NCBI GenBank assembly: GCA_019637335.1
Contig: JAHBVV010000009.1
Span: forward strand, 144,278-208,277
DNA: 64,000 nucleotides
Origin: Candidatus Hydrogenedentota bacterium
GTDB taxonomy: Bacteria > Hydrogenedentota > Hydrogenedentia > Hydrogenedentales > JAEUWI01
Direction: 5' to 3'
The translations under genes and the position numbers were made by a program. Below the pieces are notes generated by a model. That model was not told the DNA's origin. It saw nothing but the letters and a program-made list of their open reading frames with translations, and did not search any database. Positions 53,620-64,000 of the stretch are shown here, piece by piece; position 1 is the first letter of the stretch, and each line of letters begins with the position of its first letter.

Positions 53620-53938
53620 GGTGGCGGGCGCGGCGCCTGGGGCCTTCCGTGGCCGGATGAGTCTGCCTTGGGGTATGAACCCAATCCAGCTGCGGAAGCG
53701 CCGACCATTGGGAGCGCGGGCGGCCCGCCCGCATTGCGTGCGCAAGGGTATGGGGGGCGTTTACCCAAGGTTCTTATCGAAAACGTCAGCGGCGCGTTTT
53801 CGATCTCCATCCGCCTGCGGCGGACTACGGTCGGCCGCCCCTCCCGCGCTATCCACCCTAGCACGCTTTCAAGTCCCGGCCTTCTTCGCGGTGATTGGCG
53901 TCCATTCGCGGTTTCCCTCTTCTGGCGGCATCGCGGAG
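53620..53938. other. Intergenic region between tRNA-Val and the GH2-like gene
   Basis: About 320 bases, no supported gene. Holds the short palindromic repeat copy G at 53710-53732. Confidence 0.5.
53710..53732. repeat. Short palindromic repeat, copy G
   Basis: Identical over 23 bases to copy F at 48425-48447. Confidence 0.7.
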
Positions 53939-56900
53939 TCAGTTCGCCGCAAACAACCGCACGGGCATGCGCCCAGCGAGACCGTGGTGCGTTTCCATGG
54001 ATAACGTGCCTTCCAGGCTATACTGAGGCCCGGGGGTAGGAAGCCGGGAGATCCGTGCCTCGGTGGATTCGCCGGGGGCCAGATCCGGGAGCTGTGGGCA
54101 GTCAACAGCAAAGCCGGAGACGGACAGGTCCAATACAAGGTTCCGTAACGTGAAGGGGCGGCGGTTGCGAATCTCGACTATGATCGCGCCGTCGCTGTCC
54201 CGACCGGTCACGTGGAGTTCGGCGTCGTCAAAGGCGCGGTGGAAGGCGTCGTTGGTGATGCGGTGGGTGTTGTAGCCGTTGTCGAAGACGCCGGGGTGGC
54301 GGTCGGAGTCGGGCATCATGTAGAAGAAGCCGCCGGCCATGCCCGCCTCCTCCACGCCCCAAGTGAAGAGATCCTCCATGGCTTCGACGCCGGTGGTGGG
54401 GATGGCGCCGTGGTAGGAGTTGTACTCGGTGTAGATCATGGGGAGGCCGTGTTCCCGGGCGATGGCGGCGCTGCGCGCGATGAGCGGCTGGCGGTCGGCG
54501 GCGCGCTGCGTTTCGGCGAAGTAGTAGTTTACGCCCATGACATCCTGCCCCTGCCAGAGGTCCTGGCCGTAGAGGTTCGCGTAGTGCACCGGGCGCGCGT
54601 AGGGGTCGTGGAGCCGGTAGAGCGGATGCTGCGCCAGGAGAAAAGGAATGTTGTCGCCGGTGATCTCGTTGCAGGCGTTCCAGAGGAGCGCGCCGGCGGC
54701 GTCCCGGTAGCGCGCGATGAACAGGCGGGTGAGGGCGCGGGCCGTGCCGAGCCGTGGCCCATCCTGGCGCGTGAAGATTTCCTCCGTGGAGGCGACGCTG
54801 AACGGCGCAAGTAGGCTGTAGGTCAACCCGATTTCCTCGGCGAGATCCACCTGCCATCGCGGCGGGTAGTCGCCGCGGAGGGCGTTGAAGCCGAGATCCT
54901 TGAGGATCCGCATCATGAGGCGCGTGCGCGCGGGGCTGTGCGGGTCCATGGCGTGCACATTGACGCCCTTGACGATAAACGGCTCGCCGTTCACGAGGAG
55001 CTGGCCGTCGCGGGTTTCCACCACCGTGGCCACAATGCGTTGATGCCAAACCGTGTCACGGCTGGTTGCGGTGATGTCGTAATTGCCGAAATGAGGAGGA
55101 AGGGGAAGCTCCACGGTGGCGTCGCTTCCAATGATTCCAGGCACAGCAAACAGGGTGCGCCCACGGGCCTCAATGGTGATGTCGAGCGGCGGCGCGCCGG
55201 GGACCGGGGTGAAATGGAGCAACGTGACAGGGCGCCCCTCCCGGGTGCGGACGGTGTTCTCCCGTACGACGGAGAAGGCCGGCGGTGTTTCATCGCGCTG
55301 GCGGGCCTCCGTAAGCAGTGCGGATCCCTCCCAGATCTGAACTTCGGTGGTGACGCCGTGGTAATGGAGCGGCGCCTGCACGGACACCGTAGCGCGGGCG
55401 CCTTCGGGCAGTTTGATCGGTCGCAACGCCTCGAAGACGGGCGCTCCGGAGGGCGCGATCAGCCGGAGTCGGGCGATCAATTCGCGATTCTGGCCGTGAT
55501 TTGCGATTTCCGCCGCGATGGTCTTCGATTCCCGGGAGACGGAGACGGAAACGATTTCGATGGGCGCGCTGGAAACGTAGAAGCGGCCGGCGGCGTAGCC
55601 GTGGCCAATGCGATCCGGTTGGGGTCCCGGATCGTTTTCGAGCAGGACGAAGGCGCCGGATTGCGGGTCGCGCACGGACACGATCAGGTCGTGGGGCTCG
55701 TCCAGCACGGTGGGCTGCGCGACCTTTTTCACGGCGTCGTCGCGCGGGATCGTCAATTGCGCTTCCTGCCAGTAGACCGTGTCCGGGCGCCATTGGCTGG
55801 TGGGTGGATCGGGGGTGATCTCCGCAGTGGCGACGGTTCGGACGCCAAGAGGATCCCGCAGCGCCACGCCGATGGTGTAGTGCGCGTCGGGTGCGCCGCC
55901 GACCACTTCGAAGGGAATGCGTACGGTATAGGACTGGCCCATGACGAAGCTTGCCGCGTTGCATTCGGGCGGGCCGAAGCGGAGGCGCGCCTCGGTGCGG
56001 AAGTGGTCGGTCTTGTTTTGCCCGGCTTCATCCGCCGCCGGGGGAAGCGGGGCCGTCGGAACGGCCTCCCAGTCAATGGTGGCGCCCGAAGCGCGCAGGA
56101 ATGCGCCCGCGATGCCGTGGAGCTCGGCCAGGGTCTCGTCCACGTAGCGCAGCGCGGCTCCCGCGCCGTCGCGCTTGCCGGCTTCATATAGGCCCGTAGC
56201 GAATTCAAGCAGGTCCCGGGCTACCTGTCGGGTTTCGATCGCGGCGCGGTCGAGACCATGGGCGTTGTCCAGAGCATCCAGCAGCGCCGCGCGCGCCCGC
56301 AACGTGGCGAGGAGTTCGTTTTCCGTCTCCACGCGAATTGATCGCGACACGGGCGCGTCGATATCACCGGTACGGACCTGAACGCGATAGGCGCCCTGAG
56401 GGAGCGGCGCATCGAGGGGGATCGCCATGGAGCCAGGAGGCGGAACGGCGCCGGGAGGCGTGAGCGCCAGCGAGAAGCGCCCGGGTCCCGCGGGTAACGC
56501 CAGATCGAGCGATCCCGAAGTGACAGGCGAGCCATCGTCGCGTTCGACGGTTACAGTGAACGATGTGGTCCGCGCGTCATCGCGCAGGGAATACAACGTG
56601 AGCGGCACAGCCTCACCGCTGGCGACCGTCGCGCGCGGCAGGTGCGGGTAATTCGGCGGCGCGGTTACGGTGATGTCGTCCGGCGCGGCGGCGTACCAGG
56701 CCAGATCGATCGCGCCGGAGTTGATGCGAATGCCGAACCGGTCCCCGGGCAGCGGGTGGTTCAATTCCAGCGTCCACCCCTCCGGCTCGGGCCGATGGGC
56801 CGGCCAGTATTTTGCGCGCACCGTGTCTCCCGCGACATGGACCTTTTGCCAGATCCAGCCCGTTTCGTTCCACGCGTCGGTGACCAGACCTTCCGCGATC

Positions 56901-57337
56901 GCTTCGGCCAGCGCGCGGTCCTCACCGTTCGCCGTGGCTTCGCGGAAGGAAAGGCCCGTGTCGTTGTCCTGCTCCAGCCAGAGGTGGGGCCGCATGGTCT
57001 TGGTATTGTGCTCCTCATCCAGCCGGTCGCCGAAGGCCGCGCCGAAGAGAATCACGCCATCGGCGTCTTCCGTAGCCGCCGCGCGCTCGCGGTAGAGGGC
57101 GACCCACGTCCCTTCCGGAAGGCGGGCGTCTTTCGCGAGCAGGAGCGCCAGCGTGCCCGAGAGCCGGATGGCCTCGGGGCCGTACCCGGGCGGGCAGTCG
57201 TCCAGTTGAACAATTCCGGCCCGGACGTCGCCCTCGTAATCGAGGAAATCCCACGCGTCCAGCGCCCCCGCGTTCTCAAAGGCGGCGCCATGCGTACAGA
57301 GCGCGAGCAAGACCATAGCAACGAAAGCGACACGCAT
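53939..57337 (-). CDS. Large secreted glycoside hydrolase, GH2/clan-A-like
   Basis: A 1132-residue protein with a signal peptide (residues 1-19, ending HGAAF). Several beta-sandwich modules occupy residues 20-800. A TIM barrel follows from about 820: FIVKGVNVHAMDPHSPARTR near 808 is the typical GH2 entry (NG.P.ikG.n.H), LLWNACNEITGDN near 898 holds the acid/base Asn-Glu, and MIYTEYNSYHG near 975 the nucleophile Glu. A final beta domain starts near 1040. Beta-galactosidase, beta-glucuronidase or mannosidase activity is possible; specificity is not readable. The Pro-rich architecture is unusual in length for GH2. ATG 57337 follows GGGAG. Confidence 0.8.
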   Translation of the reverse strand: MRVAFVAMVLLALCTHGAAFENAGALDAWDFLDYEGDVRAGIVQLDDCPPGYGPEAIRLSGTLALLLAKDARLPEGTWVALYRERAAATEDADGVILFGAAFGDRLDEEHNTKTMRPHLWLEQDNDTGLSFREATANGEDRALAEAIAEGLVTDAWNETGWIWQKVHVAGDTVRAKYWPAHRPEPEGWTLELNHPLPGDRFGIRINSGAIDLAWYAAAPDDITVTAPPNYPHLPRATVASGEAVPLTLYSLRDDARTTSFTVTVERDDGSPVTSGSLDLALPAGPGRFSLALTPPGAVPPPGSMAIPLDAPLPQGAYRVQVRTGDIDAPVSRSIRVETENELLATLRARAALLDALDNAHGLDRAAIETRQVARDLLEFATGLYEAGKRDGAGAALRYVDETLAELHGIAGAFLRASGATIDWEAVPTAPLPPAADEAGQNKTDHFRTEARLRFGPPECNAASFVMGQSYTVRIPFEVVGGAPDAHYTIGVALRDPLGVRTVATAEITPDPPTSQWRPDTVYWQEAQLTIPRDDAVKKVAQPTVLDEPHDLIVSVRDPQSGAFVLLENDPGPQPDRIGHGYAAGRFYVSSAPIEIVSVSVSRESKTIAAEIANHGQNRELIARLRLIAPSGAPVFEALRPIKLPEGARATVSVQAPLHYHGVTTEVQIWEGSALLTEARQRDETPPAFSVVRENTVRTREGRPVTLLHFTPVPGAPPLDITIEARGRTLFAVPGIIGSDATVELPLPPHFGNYDITATSRDTVWHQRIVATVVETRDGQLLVNGEPFIVKGVNVHAMDPHSPARTRLMMRILKDLGFNALRGDYPPRWQVDLAEEIGLTYSLLAPFSVASTEEIFTRQDGPRLGTARALTRLFIARYRDAAGALLWNACNEITGDNIPFLLAQHPLYRLHDPYARPVHYANLYGQDLWQGQDVMGVNYYFAETQRAADRQPLIARSAAIAREHGLPMIYTEYNSYHGAIPTTGVEAMEDLFTWGVEEAGMAGGFFYMMPDSDRHPGVFDNGYNTHRITNDAFHRAFDDAELHVTGRDSDGAIIVEIRNRRPFTLRNLVLDLSVSGFAVDCPQLPDLAPGESTEARISRLPTPGPQYSLEGTLSMETHHGLAGRMPVRLFAAN

Positions 57338-57861
57338 CGATAACTCCCATCCATCAGAATTCATATCTTCGATGGTAGCAGTTTTTAGAGGCATTGCCGC
57401 AAGGCGCTCGTATGGGTGGCGCGAGAGATCGGGGAAACCTAAATGGACCGTGCTACGTATGCTGCATCCGCCACGCGAATCTCGTGCAATTGTGCAATCG
57501 TAATGCATAATTGCGCAAGGCAGCCGTGGGCCGCGACCAAAGAAATGATCACCACGAAGGGCGCGAAGACCACGAAGGAAAGAAGCTGGAGAAGGATTGA
57601 TATTCACGCGAAGGCGCAAATACGCAAAGGTGCTGGTGTGGGCTTCATGCGTTTTTGAAGCGAGTGAATCACGAATCCACGTAGAGCAGCAACCGCGTGT
57701 CGCAACCCGATATTCAACTACGAATGCACACGAATTGATACGAATCGCGTGCAATTCGGAATGTCCAGTTGTTAGACTCGGCGCATTAAAGGCAAAGGGC
57801 CGTAGTGACGCCGCGTAGCATTGAAAAACACGTACGAACTATTGATATGGAGATCCATCCC
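57338..57861. other. Intergenic region with short periodic repeats
   Basis: About 520 bases without a supported gene. From about 57540 to 57625 runs a quasi-repeat rich in CACGAAGG (accaCGAAGGgcgCGAAGaccaCGAAGGaa; then CGCGAAGGCGCAAATACGCA). Another near 57715-57755 repeats CGAAT. An extended -10 TGTTAGACT lies at 57770-57778 ahead of phoD. Confidence 0.5.
57770..57778 (+). promoter_or_regulatory. Putative extended -10 element
   Basis: TGTTAGACT, 84 bases before the phoD-type start codon. Confidence 0.35.
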
Positions 57862-59424
57862 ATGGGTAAATCGACTTCGGCTCCAGTCAGCCGCCGTTTC
57901 TTTCTGGCCGCCGCTTCGGTGTCGGTGGCGTGGCCGTTCGCGGCGATGGGCCACGCCGGGGCGCCGGAACGCAAGGTCCTTTCGGGGGACTACCCCTTCA
58001 AGCTCGGGGTGGCGTCGGGCGATCCCGCGCCGGACGGCGTGGTGCTCTGGACGCGCCTGGCCCCGGATCCGCTGAATGGTGGGGGGATGCCGCCGGAGGA
58101 CGCGCTGGTGCGCTGGCAGGTGGCGGAGGACGAGGGCATGGGGAAGGTGGTGCGGAGCGGCTTGGCCACGGCGCCGGCGGAGTGGGGGCATTCCGTGCAC
58201 GTGGAAGTGCAGGGGCTTCAGCCCGACCGGGTGTATTGGTACCGCTTCGAGGCGGGCGGCGAGACCAGCCCGGTGGGGCGGACGCGGACGGCCCCGGCCG
58301 GCCACGCGATGCTGGATCGGCTGCGCTTCGCCTTTGCCTCGTGCCAGCACTATGAAACCGGCTACTACAACGCGTACCGCGACATGGCGCAAGACGATCT
58401 GCACGCGGTGGTGCATCTGGGGGACTATATCTACGAGTACGGGCCGAATGCGGACCGGGTGCGGCAGCACAACAGCCCGGAGATCGTGTCGCTGGAGGAT
58501 TACCGCAACCGCTACGCGCTCTACAAGCTCGATCCGGATCTGCAGGCGGCGCACCAGGCTTTCCCGTGGATTGTGACGTGGGACGACCACGAATTCGACA
58601 ACAATTACGCCGGCCTGGTGTCCGAGGAGGAAGGGGTGGACCCCGCGGCGTTCATGGCGCGGCGTGCGGCCGCCTACCAGGCCTACTACGAGAATATGCC
58701 CCTGCGGCGATCGGCATTGCCGCGCGGGCCGTTCATGCCGCTGTATCGCGGCGTGTCCTACGGCCTGCTGGCGCAGTTTTCCGTGCTGGATACGCGCCAG
58801 TACCGCAGCGACCAGCCGTGTGGCGATGGGAACAAGACGCCCTGCGACGGGGTGTTCGATCCGGACGCGAGCCTGCTGGGTCCGGTGCAGGAGAAGTGGC
58901 TGTGCGATGGACTCGCCGCGTCGCCGGCGCGCTGGAACGTTCTCGCGCAACAGGTAATGATGGCGCGGGTGGATCGCGCTCCGGGGGATGCGGTGGCCTG
59001 GAGCATGGACCAGTGGGCGGGCTATGACGTCGGGCGGACGCGGCTGCTTGAATTCCTTCGGGACCGGCAGGTATCGAACCCGGTGGTGATTACGGGCGAT
59101 ATTCACACGAACTGGGTGAACGATCTCAAGGTCAATTTCGACGATATGGCCGCGCCGGCGGTGGCTACGGAATTCGTCGGCACGTCGATTACGTCCGGTG
59201 GCGACGGGTCCGAGAAGCGGAAGGACACCGACGGCGTGCTCGCGGACAACCCGTTTGTGAAGTTCTACAACGCGGAGCGGGGCTATGTGCGGTGCGAGGT
59301 CACGCCGGACGCGTGGCGAACGGATTTTCGCGTGGCGCCGATCGTAAGCAAGCCGGGGGAGCCATGTCTGACGCGGGCGTCGTTCGTGCTGGAAAACGGG
59401 CGGCCGGGCGCGGAGCGGGTCTAA
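57862..59424 (+). CDS. phoD: Tat-exported alkaline phosphatase D-like phosphodiesterase
   Basis: A 520-residue PhoD-family metallophosphatase with a Tat signal: [20 protein letters not shown] (residues 10-29). The N-terminal Ig-like domain ([20 protein letters not shown] near 41) leads to the metallophosphoesterase core: [10 protein letters not shown] near 190, [12 protein letters not shown] near 242 and [11 protein letters not shown] near 410 hold the metal ligands. The family cleaves phosphomonoesters and phosphodiesters outside the cytoplasm using Fe and Ca. The ATG at 57862 has GGAG 10 bases upstream; earlier in-frame starts would bury the RR motif. Confidence 0.93.
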   Translation: MGKSTSAPVSRRFFLAAASVSVAWPFAAMGHAGAPERKVLSGDYPFKLGVASGDPAPDGVVLWTRLAPDPLNGGGMPPEDALVRWQVAEDEGMGKVVRSGLATAPAEWGHSVHVEVQGLQPDRVYWYRFEAGGETSPVGRTRTAPAGHAMLDRLRFAFASCQHYETGYYNAYRDMAQDDLHAVVHLGDYIYEYGPNADRVRQHNSPEIVSLEDYRNRYALYKLDPDLQAAHQAFPWIVTWDDHEFDNNYAGLVSEEEGVDPAAFMARRAAAYQAYYENMPLRRSALPRGPFMPLYRGVSYGLLAQFSVLDTRQYRSDQPCGDGNKTPCDGVFDPDASLLGPVQEKWLCDGLAASPARWNVLAQQVMMARVDRAPGDAVAWSMDQWAGYDVGRTRLLEFLRDRQVSNPVVITGDIHTNWVNDLKVNFDDMAAPAVATEFVGTSITSGGDGSEKRKDTDGVLADNPFVKFYNAERGYVRCEVTPDAWRTDFRVAPIVSKPGEPCLTRASFVLENGRPGAERV

Positions 59425-59595
59425 ACGCGCGGGAGCGGTTCAGAACTCGGCCCTACGAATGCGCATGACACCTGGAATGGCAGGCGCCGTGTGTCCGGGG
59501 GCGTCACAAAGATCTAACATTTCGCGAATACTTCATTGACCGGGGTGTAGTATCTTGCGGGTGCCGCGACAAATGGCGGCGTGGAGATTCAGTCG

Positions 59596-59796
59596 ATGAC
59601 GAATGAAAAGTCCTGGCCGGCGGCGTCCGCCTGCGCGCAGGGAGAGGAAGGCGGTATCACGTTGCTGGAGGCGTACAGCGTCCTGGCGAAAAAGAGCGGG
59701 GCGAATGCGACGCTCGAAATCCCGTTTCCCGGCCATCCGAGTGGATCGGACGCCGAAGGCCGTTTCTGGGGGGTGCGTATACAGAAGGCGGGATAG
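59596..59796 (+). CDS. Small hypothetical protein
   Basis: A 66-residue protein from ATG 59596 with TGGAG upstream. It has no signal or membrane helix. The pattern (ITLLEAYSVLAKKSGANATL, EIPFPGHPSGSD then a hydrophobic end) looks like a small folded domain. No family recognised. A GTG at 59581 could add 5 residues. Confidence 0.45.
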   Translation: MTNEKSWPAASACAQGEEGGITLLEAYSVLAKKSGANATLEIPFPGHPSGSDAEGRFWGVRIQKAG

Positions 59797-59842
59797 CGGC
59801 CTGTGTCCCTTGCGGGGGGGGAAGGCCGGCGTTCCCTCGGGC

Positions 59843-61642
<1,800 letters not shown>

Positions 61643-61815
61643 GGTGTGTACTCTCCGGAGACGCGTTCGTTTGCCGTTGCTGCATGAAGCAGGGCAGCAT
61701 TGTATATGTTTTTTGGGAAAAATGCATGTGCCGGCGAAGCGTTTCGCCGTGCCGCGCGGTTTGGCGGGAGCCGTTTCGCAGATATGTCAAGAGTGTTTAT
61801 TCCGGCCCGGCTTTC

Positions 61816-61824
61816 TGCTATGCT
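61816..61824 (+). promoter_or_regulatory. Putative extended -10 element
   Basis: TGCTATGCT lies 53 bases before the kinase start codon; identical to the element at 12249-12257. Confidence 0.45.
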
Positions 61825-61876
61825 AGCCCCCGGAATGATCTGTTGTTGAACCCTTAACCCAAATGAGAACAACAGG

Positions 61877-62833
61877 ATGAGCGAGCAGAAGAAACCGGAA
61901 GTACCCGCGCCCGCCGGGCGCTCCGACCTCGCCAAGGCCATCGGCGGGTTCCAGCCGGGCGATGTGATCGCCGAACGCTACCAGGTGGTGCGCATGCTTG
62001 GGAAGGGCGGCATGGGCATTGTGTACCTGGCGAACGACCTCAAGCGGGACCGGCAGGTGGCCCTGAAGACGCTCCTGCCCCAGTACGCCACGAATCAGCA
62101 GGCCGTCGGCCGCTTCGTGCGCGAGGTGAACGCCGTTCGCCAGCTTAACCACCCGGGGATCGTAAAGATCCTCGCCGCGCGCCAGTATAAGTCGCTCCTG
62201 TACTACACGATGGAATACCTGGAGGGCAAGACCGTCCGTGAATATATGGTCAAGCGGGGGAAGCTTGGCCTGGGTTCGGCCGTGCGGATTATGTCGCTGC
62301 TGTGCGATGCGCTGGAGCATGTCCACCAGGTGACCGTGCACCGGGATATTTCGCCGGAAAACATCATCCTGCTGCCCGATGGCACCATCAAGCTGCTGGA
62401 CTTTGGCCTGGCGAAGCTTCAGGACCCCAGCGGCGCGCAATTTACCCGCGTCGGCGCCACCCTGGGCCGCATTCAGTACAACGCGCCCGAGCAGTCCTTC
62501 AACGCGTCCGACGTGGATGCGCGCGCGGACATCTATTCGATCGGCATCATCTTGTACGAAATGTTAAGCGGGAAAGTGCCCCGGTCCTACGAGCCTATCT
62601 GCGATCTTGTTCCCGAGTTGCCGAAGGAAACGGACGCCTTCTTCGAGCGCGCGCTCGCCCGCGACCCGAAGGACCGAATTCCTAGCGCGGCGGAGTTTCG
62701 TGAGGGGATTATCCGGCTGTACAAACTGAGCACCGGCGAGATCCAGACCGAAGCGAAGCCCGAAGCGCCCGAAAGTGGCGGGGGGCTGATCGGGCGGATC
62801 CTGGCGGGGCTGCTCGGGATCTTCAAGCGCTGA
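61877..62833 (+). CDS. Serine/threonine protein kinase
   Basis: A 318-residue eukaryotic-type kinase. The Gly loop is RMLGKGGMGIVYLANDLKRD near residues 38-57, the beta-3 Lys is in VALKTL, the catalytic loop is VHRDISPENIILLPDG near 154 and the metal loop KLLDFGLAKL near 172. The APE-like segment is NAPEQSFNASDVD. All catalytic residues are present, unlike the pseudokinase at 30324. The C-terminus after the kinase domain is a short Gly-rich hydrophobic tail (LIGRILAGLLGIFKR) that may attach to the membrane. No PASTA or sensor domain. Substrates unknown. Confidence 0.93.
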   Translation: MSEQKKPEVPAPAGRSDLAKAIGGFQPGDVIAERYQVVRMLGKGGMGIVYLANDLKRDRQVALKTLLPQYATNQQAVGRFVREVNAVRQLNHPGIVKILAARQYKSLLYYTMEYLEGKTVREYMVKRGKLGLGSAVRIMSLLCDALEHVHQVTVHRDISPENIILLPDGTIKLLDFGLAKLQDPSGAQFTRVGATLGRIQYNAPEQSFNASDVDARADIYSIGIILYEMLSGKVPRSYEPICDLVPELPKETDAFFERALARDPKDRIPSAAEFREGIIRLYKLSTGEIQTEAKPEAPESGGGLIGRILAGLLGIFKR

Positions 62834-62841
62834 CGGCTGTT

Positions 62842-63731
62842 TCAGTAGCCCGTCTTGTCACCGTGATCGAAGAGCCGGTTGTCTTCGGGGCCAAACCAGC
62901 CCACCATCCACTGGCGGTTAAGCGCGCCGTAGATATTGCGCTCGGGGGCCCAGGCCCAACGTTCGCTCGTGATATGCCCGTCCGCCCATAACACGTTGGC
63001 GCGACCGTAGTGCCGGAAGTGCAGCGACGGCGACAGGAAGCCCCATTCCGACACGCCGCGTGGCCGGTCCGCCGTAACGTAGTGCGGGGGCTCCACAAAA
63101 CCATACTCCACGATGTACCCGTTCTGCGGCAGGGCGGCGTCGGCGAACATGATGGTTTCGCTGGGGCGCTGGATGCGCGTGTCGAGCATGCCGTTCCGCG
63201 CGCCCTGGACAAGGTCATCGGTCAGCGCGAGTGTGGAGCCGATGTAGGCCATGTTGTAGCCGTATCCGCCCGTGCCCGCTTCGAACACGTTCGGTTGCGC
63301 GCCGTGAGCCGCGTATTCGAAGAATTCCGGGCAGGTCTTTACGCGCCCTTCGACGAGGTATTCGGCGAGCGGGCCCTTCCGGGGGTCGAAGGCGGTGTTT
63401 TGGTTTGGCGTTTCCCGGACGCCGTGCCAGCGGATCGCGCCACCCGCGTGATCCGGCGGCGCCCCGGGCAGCATGAAGTCGAACATGTCCGGGGCCGCGG
63501 GCGCGTAGTGCCCGTCATGCTCGGCGGCGTACATCACGTTGGCAAGATAGAGCTGGCGCAGGTTGCTTACACACTCCATCGCGCGGGCGCCTGCGCGCGC
63601 GCGGGCCAGGGCCGGCAGCAACAGGGCCGCGAGCACCGCCACAATGGAAATCACGACGAGGAGCTCAATCAGGGTGAAGCCCGGCGCGATCCGTCTCGCT
63701 GTTGCGGCGCTGTGATCGGGTGTGTGCGTTG

Positions 63732-63735
<4 letters not shown>
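62842..63735 (-). CDS. Classical prepilin-like protein (DUF1559-type)
   Basis: A 297-residue protein with the full type IV prepilin signal: [20 protein letters not shown] near residue 20, giving cleavage after Gly by a prepilin peptidase and methylation of the new N-terminus. [19 protein letters not shown] near 54 and [16 protein letters not shown] near 257 are family motifs. It is probably a pseudopilin or surface filament subunit. Its ATG at 63735 overlaps the stop of the Gly-Glu repeat gene, so the two are coupled. The two other prepilin-like genes (7099, 33803) lack this signal. Confidence 0.88.

Positions 63736-64000
<265 letters not shown>

Noticed and set aside
57540..57760. CRISPR array
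   Set aside because: Repeat units are under 12 bases, irregular, and without uniform spacers.

Overview
The window is GC-rich bacterial chromosome with dense genes on both strands and no phage, plasmid, insertion sequence or CRISPR array. The mix of genes points to a free-living heterotroph from a deep-branching, carbohydrate-degrading phylum. Markers are Tat-exported Gfo/Idh/MocA proteins, BNR sialidase-like proteins, a DUF6807 (PmoA-like) protein, prepilin-like proteins ending in an LDGH/MDGH/ADGH tail, secreted ADP-ribosylglycohydrolase and C-terminal Gly-Glu repeats. Candidatus Hydrogenedentota is my best guess, with Lentisphaerota or Planctomycetota as alternatives. This is inference from gene content only.

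Layout. 0-6.6 kb: lytic transglycosylase (cut by the left edge), pncC/cinA-C, dnaE and a secreted ADP-ribosylglycohydrolase. 6.6-9 kb: zinc-ribbon membrane protein, atypical prepilin-like protein, a bioB remnant, tRNA-Pro and a MerR regulator. 9-15.6 kb: probable sugar-use block of sodium symporter, Gfo/Idh/MocA oxidoreductase, crotonase and two secreted BNR proteins. 15.6-18 kb: HTH/membrane-protein pair behind a perfect-consensus promoter, then bpt. 18-23 kb: MscS channel, a response regulator with degenerate REC and GGDEF domains, and nhaA. 23.4-28.7 kb: citrate synthase, ankyrin protein, metal P-type ATPase and peroxiredoxin. 28.9-31.4 kb: NIPSNAP protein, PsiE-like protein and a membrane pseudokinase. 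31.4-33.4 kb: a Septu-like defence pair (ptuA/ptuB). 33.4-38.8 kb: a dehydrogenase remnant, a second atypical prepilin-like protein, thiC, a GNAT and small membrane proteins. 39.2-43.3 kb: polysaccharide O-acetylation operon. 43.3-48.3 kb: birA, a DUF6807 protein and an Nramp-like transporter fused to ApbE. 48.8-53.6 kb: two tandem Tat-exported Gfo/Idh/MocA paralogues, a YceI lipoprotein and tRNA-Val. 53.9-64 kb: large GH2-like glycosidase, PhoD, CstA, a Ser/Thr kinase, a classical prepilin-like protein and the C-terminus of a Gly-Glu repeat surface protein.

The most unusual item is the 800-residue Nramp-like/ApbE fusion, which joins a transporter lacking the canonical Nramp metal motifs to an intact flavin transferase that has no export signal of its own. 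A second theme is enzyme homologues that have lost catalytic residues: a kinase with HRN and NFG instead of HRD and DFG, a response regulator with Glu at the phosphoacceptor site and QGGKF in place of GGDEF, and a Gfo/Idh/MocA paralogue that lost both the Lys of the EKP motif and the conserved His. Two decayed fragments (bioB and a 2-hydroxyacid dehydrogenase) lie in intergenic DNA. A dispersed palindromic repeat family is present, and many genes share an extended -10 promoter element of the form TGnTAnnCT or close to it.
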